From Erinaceus europaeus (lineage: Eukaryota; Chordata; Mammalia; Eulipotyphla; Erinaceidae): DNA of 64,000 bases. Location of the stretch: positions 109,636,447-109,700,446 of the forward strand of contig NC_080164.1 in assembly GCF_950295315.1 (NCBI RefSeq), given 5' to 3'. Both the position numbers and the translations under genes were made by a program. Below the pieces are notes generated by a model. The model had not been told where the DNA came from and made no database searches. It saw only the letters and a program-made list of their open reading frames with translations. Shown here one piece after another: positions 32,711 to 44,382 of this stretch. How positions within the stretch are numbered: position 1 is the stretch's first letter; the number at the start of each line of letters is the position of its first letter.

Positions 32711-32883
32711 TCTCTCTATATAAGACATAAGACATTAGTCTTATATATCTATGAAATAGCAAAGTTTATAATAAATGGACCTCTGAATAACTATTGAGAT
32801 AATCAGATAATGAAATGTGGAGAGGATACATAAAAGCAGGCAGAAGACAGTTGCGAACATTCAAGCGACAAATGCTTAAAAAA

Positions 32884-33072
32884 AATAAAAAGACATGGTT
32901 CGGGAGGTGGTGCAGTGGCTAATGCACTAGACTCTCAGGCATGAGGTCCTGAGTTCAGTCCCCGGTAGCACATGTACCAGAGTGATGTCTTGTTCTTTCT
33001 CTCTCTCCTCCTATATTTCTCATAAATAAATAAATAAATAAACAAATAAATAAATAAATAAATAAAAAGACA
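32884..33072 (+). mobile_element. Class 5 SINE with 12-bp flanking repeat
   Basis: GGGAGGTGGTGCAGTGGCTA, CTCTCAGGCATGAGGTCCTG and an AATAAATAAA tail. AATAAAAAGACA at 32884-32895 and 33061-33072; part of the right copy could belong to the tail. Confidence 0.88.
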
Positions 33073-33140
33073 GTGAAGATGACAAGAAGAAAGAAGAATC
33101 AAGATTGGTGGGCATGCCAGATGTGTAAATGAATGAAATG

Positions 33141-33348
33141 CGGGGCTGGGTAGTGGCGCACCTGGTTAAGCACTCACATTACAGTGCACAGGGACATGGG
33201 TCAAGCCCCAGGTCCCCACCTGTACAGGGGGAAGCTTCACAAGTGGTGAAGCAGAGCTGCAGGTGTCTCTCTGCGTCTCTCCCTGTTAATCTTCCCCCTC
33301 CCCTCTCAATTCTCTCTGTCTATATGCAAAATAAATAAATAAATAAAG
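33141..33348 (+). mobile_element. Class 3 SINE
   Basis: GGCGCACCTGGTTAAGCACTC to AATAAATAAATAAATAAAGG. Confidence 0.9.
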
Positions 33349-33539
33349 GTTAAAAAATCCAAGTGAAATGGGAAGTATTCAGAATCTGATAGAAGATTAA
33401 TCAATAGACTTTTTTTTTTAGACAGAGACAGAGCTTTCTTCCCTTATTTTGCTCTCTCTCTCTCCCTCTCCCTCTCTTTCCCTCCCTATTTCTCCTTCTT
33501 GTATCAGTGTTACTTACTTTATTTGTAATCATTTTACTT

Positions 33540-33830
33540 GGGAAAATAGTAATTTATAGGACAGTTGTGGCCACATGAGTAGGGTTTCTCAGAAACCACT
33601 AATCTTATTTATTCTCTTCACAGTCTTGCATTGGATTCCCAACATTAGCCATCCCCACCCCCACCCCACCCCCCATCTCCCCTGGTCCAGAGTTCTTTGC
33701 TCTGCTGAAATACACTCTACACAGCAAAAACTTCACCCTGTGTTTCCTTTTGCTAGTCTTGCTTCTCAGGTAGGCATCTGTGAGTGAGCTCATCCATTAT
33801 TTGTCCTGCTTTTAACACAGACTCCTTTTA
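33540..33830 (-). mobile_element. Old L1 3' end
   Basis: On the minus strand it has the same block order as 6012-6425 (C-rich stretch, TTTGCTCTGCTGAAATACAC, GTGAGTGAGCTCATC). Diverged. Confidence 0.6.
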
Positions 33831-34171
33831 AGACAGGTGACTCAGGCAGCAACACCTTTCTGTGCTAAGTAGCAGTCTCATTTTACACTTTCCTCCTCCT
33901 TTCTCTCCCTTGGGTATGATAATGAACTGTGAAGTGGTCAAACAGAGAGGGGAATGGGGTAGGGGGAAAAATGTGGCTAACTCCCCAACTAGAGTGTCCA
34001 TAAACCTAGTACTGAAGTTTACCTATCAGAATGGTTTTAGACCAGAACTGTGAATAAGTCATAGCAAGTCAATAAGCAAGTAAGAATAAATGTATCGATG
34101 ACCAATGTCATTTTACCAGATACCCAATATGTGACTGAATGGGAAAGTACAAAGTCTGGGAAAATTCAGCA
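33831..34171. other. No gene seen
   Basis: Unassigned. Confidence 0.5.
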
Positions 34172-34318
34172 AGACAAGGTCCAGTGTACAGTGGATAAAG
34201 TCTTGGACTCTCAAGCATGAGGTCCCCAGTTCAGTCCCAGGCAGCACAAGTGCCAGAGTGATGTCTGGTTCTTTCTCCCTCTCCAATTTTTCTCACAAAT
34301 AAATAAAATTAAATTAAA
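34172..34318 (+). mobile_element. Class 5 SINE
   Basis: GTACAGTGGATAAAGTCTTG to CTCACAAATAAATAAAATT. Confidence 0.85.
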
Positions 34319-34384
34319 ATTTAGCAGCACTTATTTCTGTACTGGACAACTAAAATCACTTCTAGCTGTTGATCTGTACTGCTG

Positions 34385-34508
34385 TTATTTATTTAAGCAG
34401 AGCACTACTCAGCTCTGACTGGTCAATAGTGTGGGGAAATGAATTTGGGATTTGAAGTCTCCAGTTGGAAAATCTTCTGCATAAACATTATGCCATCTCC
34501 TTCACCCT
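34385..34508 (-). mobile_element. Class 4 SINE
   Basis: CAGAGCACTACTCAGCTCTG to CTGCATAAACATTATGCCAT. Confidence 0.82.
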
Positions 34509-34787
34509 GGAACTGTTTAGCTGTTAACTCCAACATGCATACAATCTATGTTGGGATCTTGTTTAAAAAAATGTAGATTCGCAGGCTGGTAAGAGATGTG
34601 GATTTTTGAAAAAATCCTTCTGCTGTGGTCTTTTTACCTTTTTCTATCCTGCCCAAAGAAATCTAGATGTTTTTCAATTATCTAATAGCCATTTTAAACA
34701 AACTCCATAAAGTATGACTGATTTTCATAATTCATTTTACTAGAATCAAGACTGCTCAAGAATTATCATGTCAATGCATACTTAAGA

Positions 34788-35014
34788 TATCATTGAAAGA
34801 GCCGGGTGGCAGTGCACCTGGCTTAGAGCACAAATTACAGTGTGCAAGGACCCAGATTAAAGCCCTGGCTCCCCACCTGCAGTGGAAAGCTTCATAAATG
34901 TTGAAGCAAGGCTGCAGGTGTCTCTCTCAATATTTTTTCCTCTCAATGACTCTCTGTCTCTACCCAGTAATAAATAAATAAACTGTTTTTAAAAATTAAA
35001 AAATGTATCATTGA
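34788..35014 (+). mobile_element. Class 3 SINE, 9-bp duplication
   Basis: Body from about 34797; TATCATTGA at 34788-34796 and 35006-35014. Confidence 0.88.
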
Positions 35015-35049
35015 TAAGGTGTTTCTGCATGCTTTGGTTAGTCTAATTT

Positions 35050-35316
35050 ATAAATAGGAAATGTTTATTTATAAAAAGGAAACATTGACAAAAACCACAG
35101 GATAAGAGGGGTACAAATCCACACAATTCCCACCATCAGAAGTCCGTATCCAATCCCCTTCTCTCATAGCTTTCCCATTAATTAACCCTCTGGGAATATG
35201 GACCCAAGGTCATTGTGGGATGCAGAAGGTAGAAGGTCCAGCTTTTGTAACTGCTTCCCCACTGAACATGGGCATTGGCAGTTCTATCCATACTCCCAGC
35301 CTGCCTCTCTCTGGAT
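35050..35316 (-). mobile_element. L1 type B tail
   Basis: Reversed: TTTATTTATAAAAAGGAAACAT, CAAAAACCACAGGATAAGAG, CTCTGGGAATATGGACCCAAG. Confidence 0.92.
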
Positions 35317-35468
35317 AGTCTAATTTTCAAGGCTGGTGTTATCGTTGCACAATTTGCATCAGCCACATGTCAAGTACTTAGTAGTGACATGTGATGAGCA
35401 GTTACCACTTTGGACCAGCAGAGGTAAGAAGTTGTTTGTGTGATTGAGAAAGAGACATGGGGGGGGAG

Positions 35469-35736
35469 GGGCTGGGTGGTGGTGCACCCAGTTAAGTGCA
35501 CACAGTACTAAGCCCAAGGATCTTCACAAGGATCCTGGTTTGTGCCCCTACTCCCCGCCACAAGTGGTGAAGCAGGTCTGCAGGTGTCTTTCTCTTCCCC
35601 ATCTATGTTCCAGTCCTCTCTCAATTTCTGTCCTATCTTATAAAATGGGGAAAAAAATGGCTACCAGGAGCAGTGAATTCATAGTGCTGGCACCAAGCTC
35701 CAGTGATAAGCTTGGAGGCAAAATAAATAATAACAA
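35469..35736 (+). mobile_element. Class 2 SINE, complete
   Basis: GGGGCTGGGTGGTGGTGCAC, CAAGTGGTGAAGCAGGTCTG, ATGGCTACCAGGAGCAGTG, CTCCAGTGATAAGCTTGGAG. Confidence 0.9.
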
Positions 35737-35805
35737 GAAGGAGGGGGAGGGGAGGGGGAGGGGAAGGGGATGGGGGAGGGGAAAGGGAGAGGGAGAAGGA
35801 GAATG
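35737..35805. repeat. (GGGGAG)n purine run
   Basis: Grown from the tail of the class 2 SINE. Confidence 0.9.
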
Positions 35806-35965
35806 AGGCACACAGTGGTAAAATCAGGTTGCACTTTATCTAAACTCTTTCTTTTGCATGGCTGGTCATGAAACCATAAAAGTGAAAAAAAAAATGATGC
35901 ACTTCTTTTGTCAGACCTTTTGAAGAATGTTATTAGATATAAAGAACTGGGACTTAAGAATCAGG

Positions 35966-36568
35966 CTGTAGTAAAATTTTAAAACAATTTAATTGGAGGG
36001 GATTAATGTTTTACAGTAAATACATATATAAAATTTATCAGCTTTCTGCAAAACATTCTCACCCCCAGTGCAGGTCATCCTCCACCATCATGCACTAGGA
36101 CCTGAAAGTTCCTCCCCTACCAACCCCACACCCCAGTCCTTTACTTTGGTGCAATACACCAAACCCAGTCCAAGTTCTTCTTTGTGTTTTCCCTTTCTGT
36201 TCTTATTTCTCAACTTCTGTCCATGAGTGAGATCATCTCATATTTATTCTTCACTTTCTGACTGATTTCACCTTACATGATTCCTTCAAGCTCCATCCAA
36301 GATGGGGTGATAAAGATGAATTCACCATTTTTTACAGCTGAGTAATATTCCACTGCGTGTATAGACCACAACTTTCTCAGCCACCCATCTATTGTCGGGC
36401 ACCTGGGTTACTTCCAAGTTTTAACTATTACAAATTGTGCTGCTATGAGCATAGGTTTACACAGATCTTTTTGGATGGGTGTGTTTGGTTCCTTAGGATA
36501 TATCCCCAGGAGACAAATTGCAGGGTTAGAGGGTAGGTCCATTTTTAGCTGTCTGTAGTAAAATTTTA
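35966..36568 (-). mobile_element. L1 type A 3' end, 16-bp target duplication
   Basis: Body 35982-36552. CTGTAGTAAAATTTTA flanks exactly at 35966-35981 and 36553-36568. Contains the type A 3' UTR and the last ~300 bp of ORF2 (minus strand TGGCTGAGAAAGTTGTGGTC). Confidence 0.94.
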
Positions 36569-37089
36569 TGCACACACAACTATTCTAGGTTAATGAGGGC
36601 AAAGGCAATGAAGAGAAACGTTTAGAGCATCTGGTGATATGAAATGCCTGAGAACAGCTTCTTAAACTGAGCAAACCAGAGTTTTTGAGAAACCTAACAT
36701 TAAGAAAATACAGGTCGACTACCTTCACAGAGTCATGAAGATAATGAACTCAGCTACTGGTAGTTTCTACTACTAAAAAGAAAGGCTAAGACCCCAGAAA
36801 TGTTGAGGCCATGGACAATTACTAAGGGTGATCTTGGCATATGTGAACATCCATTCAAAACACCCTGATATCTCTTCATCATAACAGATGTTTTTCTGAT
36901 CAGTTGTATGTAGTACCCTGCACCATTGCCCTTGCCCTTTCTATGAAGGTCCTCTTCTTTGGTAACCTTCCATACCTATATCTTCTCAGCTTTCCCTCTT
37001 TTCTCCTCTTTCTGGAGGCAGGATCTAAATGCAAAATGACTGTGAACTGGTTATAATTTTCCAGTGTCTCTATAATTAGTTTTTCTTTA
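36569..37089. other. No gene seen
   Basis: Unassigned. Confidence 0.5.
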
Positions 37090-37796
37090 TATGAATTCTT
37101 TTGGTTGATGCTGCTGAGGCCCTAGTCCCAAGAGCTACTCTCTGCCCTAATCCAGCTTTCTAGGCCTATTCTCAACTCTGACACCATCTTCCCAGATAAT
37201 AGTCCACCTGCATGTTAGCTATCAGGCTCAAACAAAAGTTACTTAAGTCATGGAAACCTTGGTCCATACCTTAAATAGACTTCCAAGTTTCTTTCTACCC
37301 TATGATTCCTATTCTCATCTGCTCTATTCGTACTTTGTGTTTCTTGTTCATTTAACATTTTGTCCTGATTTGTATCTTACTGCCTTTCAGCCACCAACTT
37401 TCAGATGCTACAATAACTCCACCCTGACTTTGCTGGGAAGACAACCTAGCCAATTTTTCCTGGAATTGAACTTCACCTCTCCAAAGCCCTACACCACTAG
37501 GGAAAGATAGAAACAGGCTGGGAGTATGGATCCACATACCAATGTTCATGTCCAGTGGAGAAGCAACTACAGAAGCCAGAACTCCCACCCTCTGTACTCC
37601 ATAAAGATCTTTGGTCTACACTCCCAGAGGGGGAGAAATGTTAAGGGAAGATGGCCAGAAGACTAGGAACTCCAATTGCATCATTGGAGAGAGATGAGGA
37701 AAAAGGAAGGGCATTCGAAATAGTAGTAGGTGCAAGTGTGACTTAGAAACGAAGAGAAGGCAGGACTATAGGAAAAATATGCAAATATATAAATAT

Positions 37797-38085
37797 AGAA
37801 ATAATATGGGAGTTGGGCGGTAGTGCAGCTGGTTTAGTGCACGTGCTGTGAAGCACAAGAACCAGAGTAAGTATCCCGGTTCGAGCCTCCAGCTCCCCAC
37901 CTGCAGGGGAGTCGCTTCACAGGTGGTGAAGCATGTCTGCAGGTGTCAGTCTTTCTCTCTCCCTCTCTGCCTTCCCTTCTTCTCTCCATTTCTCTCTGTC
38001 CTATCTAACAATGACAACATCAATAACAACAACAACAATAATAATAACTACAACAATAATGAAAAATGACAGGGGCAACAAAAGG

Positions 38086-38145
<60 letters not shown>

Positions 38146-38153
38146 AAATAATA
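37797..38153 (+). mobile_element. Class 1 SINE with (TA)n tail, 10-bp duplication
   Basis: Body 37807-38143; AGAAATAATA at 37797-37806 and 38144-38153. GGTTCGAGCC B box intact. Confidence 0.94.
38087..38142. repeat. (TA)n, ~28 units
   Basis: Expansion of the SINE tail; length is probably polymorphic. Confidence 0.95.
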
Positions 38154-38320
38154 GTTAACTCATATCTGTGACCTTGGGAGAACTACTACAGTTTCCAGTG
38201 AAAGGAATGGGGACACAGAATTCTGGTGGTGGACATGGCATGAAATTATAAACCTGTTATCTCATAATTTTGCAAATCCATATTAAATCATTGATACAAT
38301 TAAAAATAATTATTCTTGTC

Positions 38321-38765
38321 AGGACACCCCCATATTTCTGGAATTCTTAATAACTGTAAATTTCCCTTGGCTAAATCTGGCACCTGAAGTATCAATAACT
38401 ATGAAAATATTAACTCTACGACCAGAGTCTCATGAATGCACCATTTCACTACTCCTAAGAGAATATTTTCATTCTTTATTCTTTCTTTTTCAAAAATCTC
38501 TAAAGAGGCAACTATACCATTGCTCAGCCTAGAAATACAGAGATCCTTTGTTCTTGACTTCTCTATTTTTTCCCTCTACCTACCCTGATTGGGAAAAAGC
38601 AAGCCATATGTTTTGAAATGTCTCCTCATCTCTCCAACTCCAATGCAAACACTTTAGTCCAAGCCCTTCACACCTATACAACAGCCCCATTTTCCATTTT
38701 ATTCCAGTTCAATTAATTCTTCTTCACACAGTAGTCATGTTATTCTGTACTAAAGTTGACATTGA
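38321..38765. other. No gene seen
   Basis: Unassigned. Confidence 0.5.
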
Positions 38766-39325
38766 TAATGAATACTGAAAGGTCTTTGAAGGATTGTCAC
38801 TGTCACTGATTGTCAGAGAAATGCAAACAAAAACAGCAGTGATGACATCTCCCATCTATGGGAAAATCATACTTTAGAAAGCAAAGAAACAAGTGTTGGT
38901 GAGGATGGAGAATGGACGAATCCTTCTGCATTGTACATGGGAATATAAATAGGTTCTAACTCCTCTGAGAAACAGTCTGGAGAGTTCTCACAACAATAGA
39001 TATGGACCTATCATTAGATCAAGCAACTGATCTGATAGGGATCTATCCAAAGATGACAAAAACCACTGGTCAACAGGACCTATGCATGCCTGTGTTCATA
39101 GCAGCACTGCTTGTGATTGCCTAAACTTCAAAGCAACTCAGATGCCCAACTATAGTGGTTAATAAAGCAGTATAAATATATTTAACAATGAGATGCTATC
39201 CAACTGTAAGAATGAATACCACCTTCTTTGCCACATCTTGGATAGAACTTAAAGGAATCATGCTAAGTGAGATAAGTCAGCAAAAACTGATGAATACCAG
39301 ATTATCTTGCTTATAGATGGAACTT
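38766..39325 (+). mobile_element. Ancient L1 ORF2 end
   Basis: GTCAGAGAAATGCAAACAAA, GTTGGTGAGGATGGAGAATG and CATAGCAGCACTGCTTGTGA align in order with ORF2 C-terminal codons of the younger copies; no open frame. Confidence 0.8.
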
Positions 39326-39334
39326 TAGAAACAA

Positions 39335-39822
39335 GGATAGGTGGTGACACACATGGTTAAGTGTACACATTACAGTACACAAGGACTCGGTTCAAACCCC
39401 TGGTTCTTACCTGCAGGGGGAAAGCATCAGGAGTGGTAAAGCAGAACTTTTATCCAAATCCTTGTGCACTGTAACAAGTGTGCTCAACCAGGTGCACCAC
39501 CACCAGGCCCCTATAACTGCTCTCTATCCTTCCCAATTTTACTTTTATAGATCATCTTGTTTATTTCTAACACTCTGTAATTATCATCAGTATCTATTCA
39601 CTTAGTTTTTTGTTTATTTGTTTTGTTTTCTGACACATAATAGTAGCTAAGTTCCACAGTATGGTGTAACATATGTATATATCCTTTTTCTTTAAATTCT
39701 AAACTGATTAACAAGTCATTTGGATAAAAGTGTGAAGTGCAGGTGTCTCTCTGTCTCCCTCTCTACTTCTCCCTTCCTACTCAATTTCTCTCTGTCTTTA
39801 TTCGATAAGAAATAAAATGTTT
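39335..39822 (+). mobile_element. Class 3 SINE split by a duplicated segment
   Basis: Left part GGTGGTGACACACATGGTTA to GTGGTAAAGCAGAA (39445); right part TGCAGGTGTCTCTCTGTCTC (39738) to AATAAAATG. Removing the insert restores a normal SINE. Confidence 0.88.
39446..39737 (+). repeat. Dispersed duplicate of 40623-40873 with 14-bp inverted ends
   Basis: 39460-39737 repeats the reversed SINE head and unique sequence found at 40623-40873 (CTATAACTGCTCTCTATCCT, CTAAACTGATTAACAAGTCA). The junction carries ACTTTTATCCAAAT (39446-39459), the exact inverse of the right end at 39718-39731. Two small stretches present here are missing from the downstream copy. Confidence 0.88.
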
Positions 39823-40440
39823 ACATATATGTAAAGAAGAATAGAAAGGAAAAATACAAAGTGAAATTTAGCATAGATCTGAACACATGCAGCAAAGCCA
39901 AGGAGGTGGGGGCTGAGGAGTGGGTTGAAAGATAGATGATGGCATCTATAAGCTAAGATATAAGCTAGGCAGCTATCTCTGAGAATTAAGAACTTCCATT
40001 TGTGACAACTGTCTTAAACATCACACTCTCCCTAACAAAACATTACAAAATTTAACAGTAAAAATGTATACATCAGGGTTTAGTATGCATTGGAAGTACA
40101 CAAAATAATATCATTTTGCTAAAAGAAATATTATAACTTTGCTTAGAATATATTCACAATTTCTTTGCTAAAGCACTATGTGCTTGAAAGATGTCCCTGG
40201 CTCATCTCTTCATTCCATTTAACAGTCTGCTCCATCACTACACACCACATATTCCATTTATTTTCTGTATCTGGAGATCACCTAGTTCCTTCTGAACCGT
40301 GATTATTTCCTGTTGCCTTTTTGTAGAATTTCTCCTAGAGATGTTTAAGGTTGACCCCTCTGTCATTTAGTTTCACACCAAACATCCTCTCCTTAAAGAC
40401 AACACCTATTATTCTATGTATATCAATGTAATTATTTTTT
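39823..40440. other. No gene seen
   Basis: Unassigned. Confidence 0.5.
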
Positions 40441-40444
40441 AAGA

Positions 40445-40509
40445 AAAAAATATCATATTTATTTATTGGATAGAGACAGCCAGAAATAGAGGGGGGTGGG
40501 AGAGAAGGG

Positions 40510-40562
<53 letters not shown>

Positions 40563-40677
40563 AGCACTGCTTCACCACTCACAAAGCCTTGTAGGTGGGG
40601 GACCGGGGGCTCCAACCTGGGTCCTTGTGCACTGTAACAAGTGCGCTCAACCAGGTGCACCACCACCAGGCCCCTAT
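40445..40677 (-). mobile_element. Class 3 SINE with (GA)n
   Basis: TTATTTATTGGATAGAGACAG, ~50 bp of GA, then CCAACCTGGGTCCTTGTGCA and CCAGGTGCACCACCACCAGG. Confidence 0.92.
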
Positions 40678-41387
40678 AACTGCTCTCTATCCTTCCCAAT
40701 TTTACTTTTGTAGATCATCTTGTTTATTTCTAACACTCTGTAATTATCAGTATCACTTAGTTTTTTGTTTATTTGTTTTGTTTTCTGACACAGTATGGTG
40801 TAACATATGTATATATCCTTTTTTTTTTTAAATTCTAAACTGATTAACAAGTCATTTGGATAAAAGTGTGAAGAACTGAGTTCTGTTCTCAGATCTTGTT
40901 CTAACAAAGTACCTTAGTCGCAACTGCATTATTTGCTACTCTTGTTTATTTTTTCACAAGTAAAATAAATCCCAGTTTAACAAGATTTTATAAATTTGTA
41001 AATTAAAATATATAAACATGATTAAAAGAGAGACTATACATTCAGATATTTACCATGGGGCATTCATGCCAAGCAGCTTGTCCATCTATGAAATTATTTA
41101 TCCATGCTGAGACCACAATTCTGGGAGCATCAGCAATAGACATCAATTCAATTTTGCCTGCTAATATAGGGAAAAGTGTAGAGAAAATATCCAGTGACAG
41201 TTTTTGCACATCTGTTATTTTGTTACGCTTCCTTAATACAAAAATGCCTTGTTGTCTCTTAGCAAGTTGAACAAGGAGTTGAGTATTTCAGAAATGAACT
41301 CCATGTTTAGGGGAAGATAACATAGAACTAAAAGTAGAGCTGATGAGACAAAAGTATATCTATATTCTTCTTCTTCTTATTATTATT
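40678..41387. other. Source of the duplicated segment, then unassigned DNA
   Basis: To 40873 it matches the insert at 39.5 kb; beyond that nothing is recognised. Confidence 0.5.
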
Positions 41388-41702
41388 ATTATTGCCTACA
41401 GGGTTATTTCTGGGGCTCAGTGCCTGCACCACACATTCACTGCTCCTAGAAGCTATTTTTCCCTTTTGTTGCCCTTGTTGTTTTATCGTTGTTGTGGTTA
41501 TTATTATTATTGTTATTGATGTCACTGTTGTTGGATAGGACAGAGAAATGGGAGAGAAAGTTAGACACATGTAGACCTGCTTCACCACTGGTGAAGGGAC
41601 TCCCCTGTAGGTGGGGAGTTGGGGGCTCAAACCAAGATCCTTGTGCCAGTCCTTGCGCTTTGTGCCATGTACACTTAACCCGCTGTGCTACCGTCCAACC
41701 CC
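41388..41702 (-). mobile_element. Class 2 SINE with full class 1 linker
   Basis: GCCTACAGGGTTATTTCTGG, CTCCTAGAAGCTATTTTTCC, then CCCTTTTGTTGCCCTTGTTG and the class 1 body and head. Shows the modular build clearly. Confidence 0.92.
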
Positions 41703-42204
41703 CATATCTACTTTACTATTAAGAATCATCTATCTGTATATAATACAGTTTTGTTATAGACACAATGCATGGTTTAATTCTACTGCTGTCTATAAGTTTT
41801 CTAATTCTGTAACTATGATGAATGGAAGGATGGGTATGAGCAGAAATGTTTTACATATTTATCCAGTTACTATAAAAGAGAGATGAAACAAGCATTTGCA
41901 TTCCTTTCTTCAAGTCTTAATTCTTTTTTCACTGGTGTTTGCAAATAATCTGTATTTAATCCATGTCTATTGTTCATGTTTACAGAGATACTATCAGTTA
42001 CATTTGAATTCTATGTTATCAGATCATTAGGATTTTCAGGTTGAAACGTTCTTCATGGCTTCTAGTATGTCACAGTCAATTGTGTGAAGAAATCAAAACA
42101 TAATAACTGAAAAAACATTGTTTATAAGTAGAATGCTAAAAAAAATAAATAAATAAAAAGAAAAAAAGTAAGTAGAATGCTGTGCATGCATGTATATATG
42201 CATA
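41703..42204. other. No gene seen
   Basis: Unassigned, AT-rich. Confidence 0.5.
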
Positions 42205-42765
42205 TTTATTTATGAGAAAGAGAGGAAGAAACAGTGTCACTATGGCACATGCAATGCTGGAGACTTATTGTAATTAAAAAGTAAAAGGCTTTGGGGGAAG
42301 CTTGGCACAGGTTTAAGACAATCAACGTTTATTACATGGCTGTACAGCAGTGCGAGCTGTATATTTTACATACAGCAAAATAGGCAATTATCAGCAAGGC
42401 TAAGACTAGGCCAGGCCTATGAGCCCATAAGTTAGTTATCAAAGTTCAGCTCCACATGTTCAGTCCTTCTGATGAAAGGCAGCATGGTGGGTTCTGGGGA
42501 GTGGAGCCAGCATGGAGTAAGTAGGAAATGAGGGAGCCGAGAAAGAGAGGGACTGACTTCCATCTGGCACACACTTAAGTAAGTTAGGATTCACCTAAAA
42601 TCTCTTGTGGGTTTGCGTAAGGTCCTATCATGCTTGTAGACTGATATCAGCTGTATGCTAATTACATCCCAAAATTCATGCTGTGTCACAACAGAGACTG
42701 GACTTGGGACCTCCTACTTGAGTGTCTAAGGCTTTATCTACTGTACCACCACTGAGTTCCCCACA
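42205..42765 (-). mobile_element. Class 5 SINE split by a solo LTR
   Basis: Left part CACTATGGCACATGCAATGCTG; right part GGACTTGGGACCTCCTACTT and TTTATCTACTGTACCACCAC. Confidence 0.8.
42260..42699 (-). mobile_element. Solo LTR of an endogenous retrovirus, 6-bp target duplication
   Basis: Body 42266-42693 (428 bp) interrupts a SINE; GAGACT is repeated at 42260-42265 and 42694-42699. The ends TATTGT and ACAACA are inverted repeats with one mismatch, so on the minus strand the LTR runs TGTTGT to ACAATA (the last CA has become TA). An AATAAA signal is present on the minus strand (42328-42333) near the 3' end. Six-base duplications are usual for class II (ERVK-like) proviruses. No internal proviral genes remain. 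Strand is set by the AATAAA position. Confidence 0.75.
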
Positions 42766-43564
42766 CAGTAATTTAATCAGGCACTAAGAAGTTGAGGTGT
42801 GGCTCAAGACGAAGCAACTGTGTACAGTTCAATCACACTTCTATTTTTATAAAAACATACTTGTCCTGACATTGTATGGGCCATTTACCCTTCAGGGAAC
42901 AGAGAAGGAACTTAGACTTCCTGCTATCAGAACACTCTACAATTCACAGTTAAATATTAACTACAAGGAATCTAGATATTATCTAATTTTCTCAATAATA
43001 ATTTTAAGCTAGACACATGCATTGGAGTAGCACGCTAAACTCTCTTGGTATGCTGCTGTGTTGCCATCTGCTGCAAAATTGATTGCTAGTGAGCCGTTAC
43101 GGATAATAATGCATTGATTGTGAAAAGTATTTCTTTTGTAAAAATAAAATCTTAGAAATATCACATAACAAAGTGAAAAATGAGAGGAGAGCTAGGGCTG
43201 ATGACTACAAGTCTGCAATCTATACACGCTGATTATGACACAGTTATTATACAATAGTAGGTTGCATTCTCACTGCCTCTTCAAACCAATTTTTATCAGG
43301 ATTATACTCCCAGTATGTTGAGAAATGTAAGAAATGGAATGTGGCCTGTCAGAAGCTTGCTGCCATGAGCAAATGACCAAATGCAGTTTGAAAAGAAAAA
43401 CTGTGCTGAACTATAATCACTTCTACCTAATACAGAAATATTTCATTCCATTCACTCAACACAGTAAATGGTAAGCATATTATACGTCAATTATTAACTC
43501 AACTACAGACATTTGGCCTTTATACCATGGCTGCCAGTGTTTTTCAAAGTTAAGGTTAACAAGA
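42766..43564. other. Unassigned, possibly unique DNA
   Basis: No repeat recognised over ~800 bp; no coding signal. Confidence 0.5.
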
Positions 43565-44000
43565 CAGCGCTGAGGCACATTCAGGAGACCTAAGCCCCAC
43601 CTGTGGCTGTCTCTCTTTCTTTCTCCCTCCGTATCTCTCCCCCTCCTTTTCAATTTCTCTCTGTTCTAACACATAAAGGAAAAGGAAGAAGAGGGCCAAG
43701 TGGTGGCACACCTGGCTAATCTCACATATTATAGTGTTCAAGAATCCAGGTTCAAGCTTAGGTTCCTACTTGTAGGGAAAAAGCTTCAAGAGTGGTAGAG
43801 TAGGGCTGCAGGTGTTTTTCTGTTTCTTTCCCTCTCTTTATCCACTCCCCACAATTTCTCTCTTTCTATCTGATAAATAAATAAATACAACATTAGAAAA
43901 AAGAAAGAAAGAAAGAAAGGCTGTCAGGTACAGTGGGTCTTTTGTGAAGGCACCAAACCCCAGCAATAACCCAGCTGGTAATAAAAAAAAAATTAAAAAA
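43565..44000 (+). mobile_element. Class 2 SINE, old, split by a class 3 SINE
   Basis: CT-rich body at 43600-43680; the 3' domain at 43918-43985 reads GGCTGTCAGGTACAGTGGGT and CCCCAGCAATAACCCAG. Confidence 0.7.
43693..43890 (+). mobile_element. Class 3 SINE nested in class 2
   Basis: CCAAGTGGTGGCACACCTGG to GATAAATAAATAAATAC. Confidence 0.85.
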
Positions 44001-44382
44001 ACAATAATAGTAAGAACAAACATTTAGTATTTTCAACAGTACCAACTATCATTTTTAATATCTAAGAGAAGTAATGTTCACTCACACATGAGCTATTTCC
44101 TTCTGTATGGGTGAATAAACTGCAGGTAGAGAGCAGCATTAACTCACATGTGTGACAACAGTGAGACTGGATTCTCGTCAGTAATGTTGAGATGCTGACT
44201 CCTGGGGTAAAGCAAAGTACTGAGCATCACGCTTTTTACATAACTTTCCTTTCATAAATGGTGATTTTGATGGTTCTATTTTATATGTACATCAAATCCA
44301 AACTCAACTCTTTCCTAATATATTAGAATTGTTCTCTTTTACAGAGGGAGACCTAGACAAAGATGTTTTTATCTTTCAAGAG
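44001..44382. other. No gene seen
   Basis: Unassigned. Confidence 0.5.

Larger units (their letters stand above)
37090..38320 (+). mobile_element. Older L1 type B tail, split by a SINE
   Basis: CCCTAATCCAGCTTTCTAGG, CACCACTAGGGAAAGATAGA and ACTCCATAAAGATC follow the type B order; after the SINE it ends GAATTCTGGTGGTGGACATG, CTCATAATTTTGCAAATCC, ATTAAATCATTGATACAATT. That terminal form differs from the younger type B copies. Confidence 0.78.
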
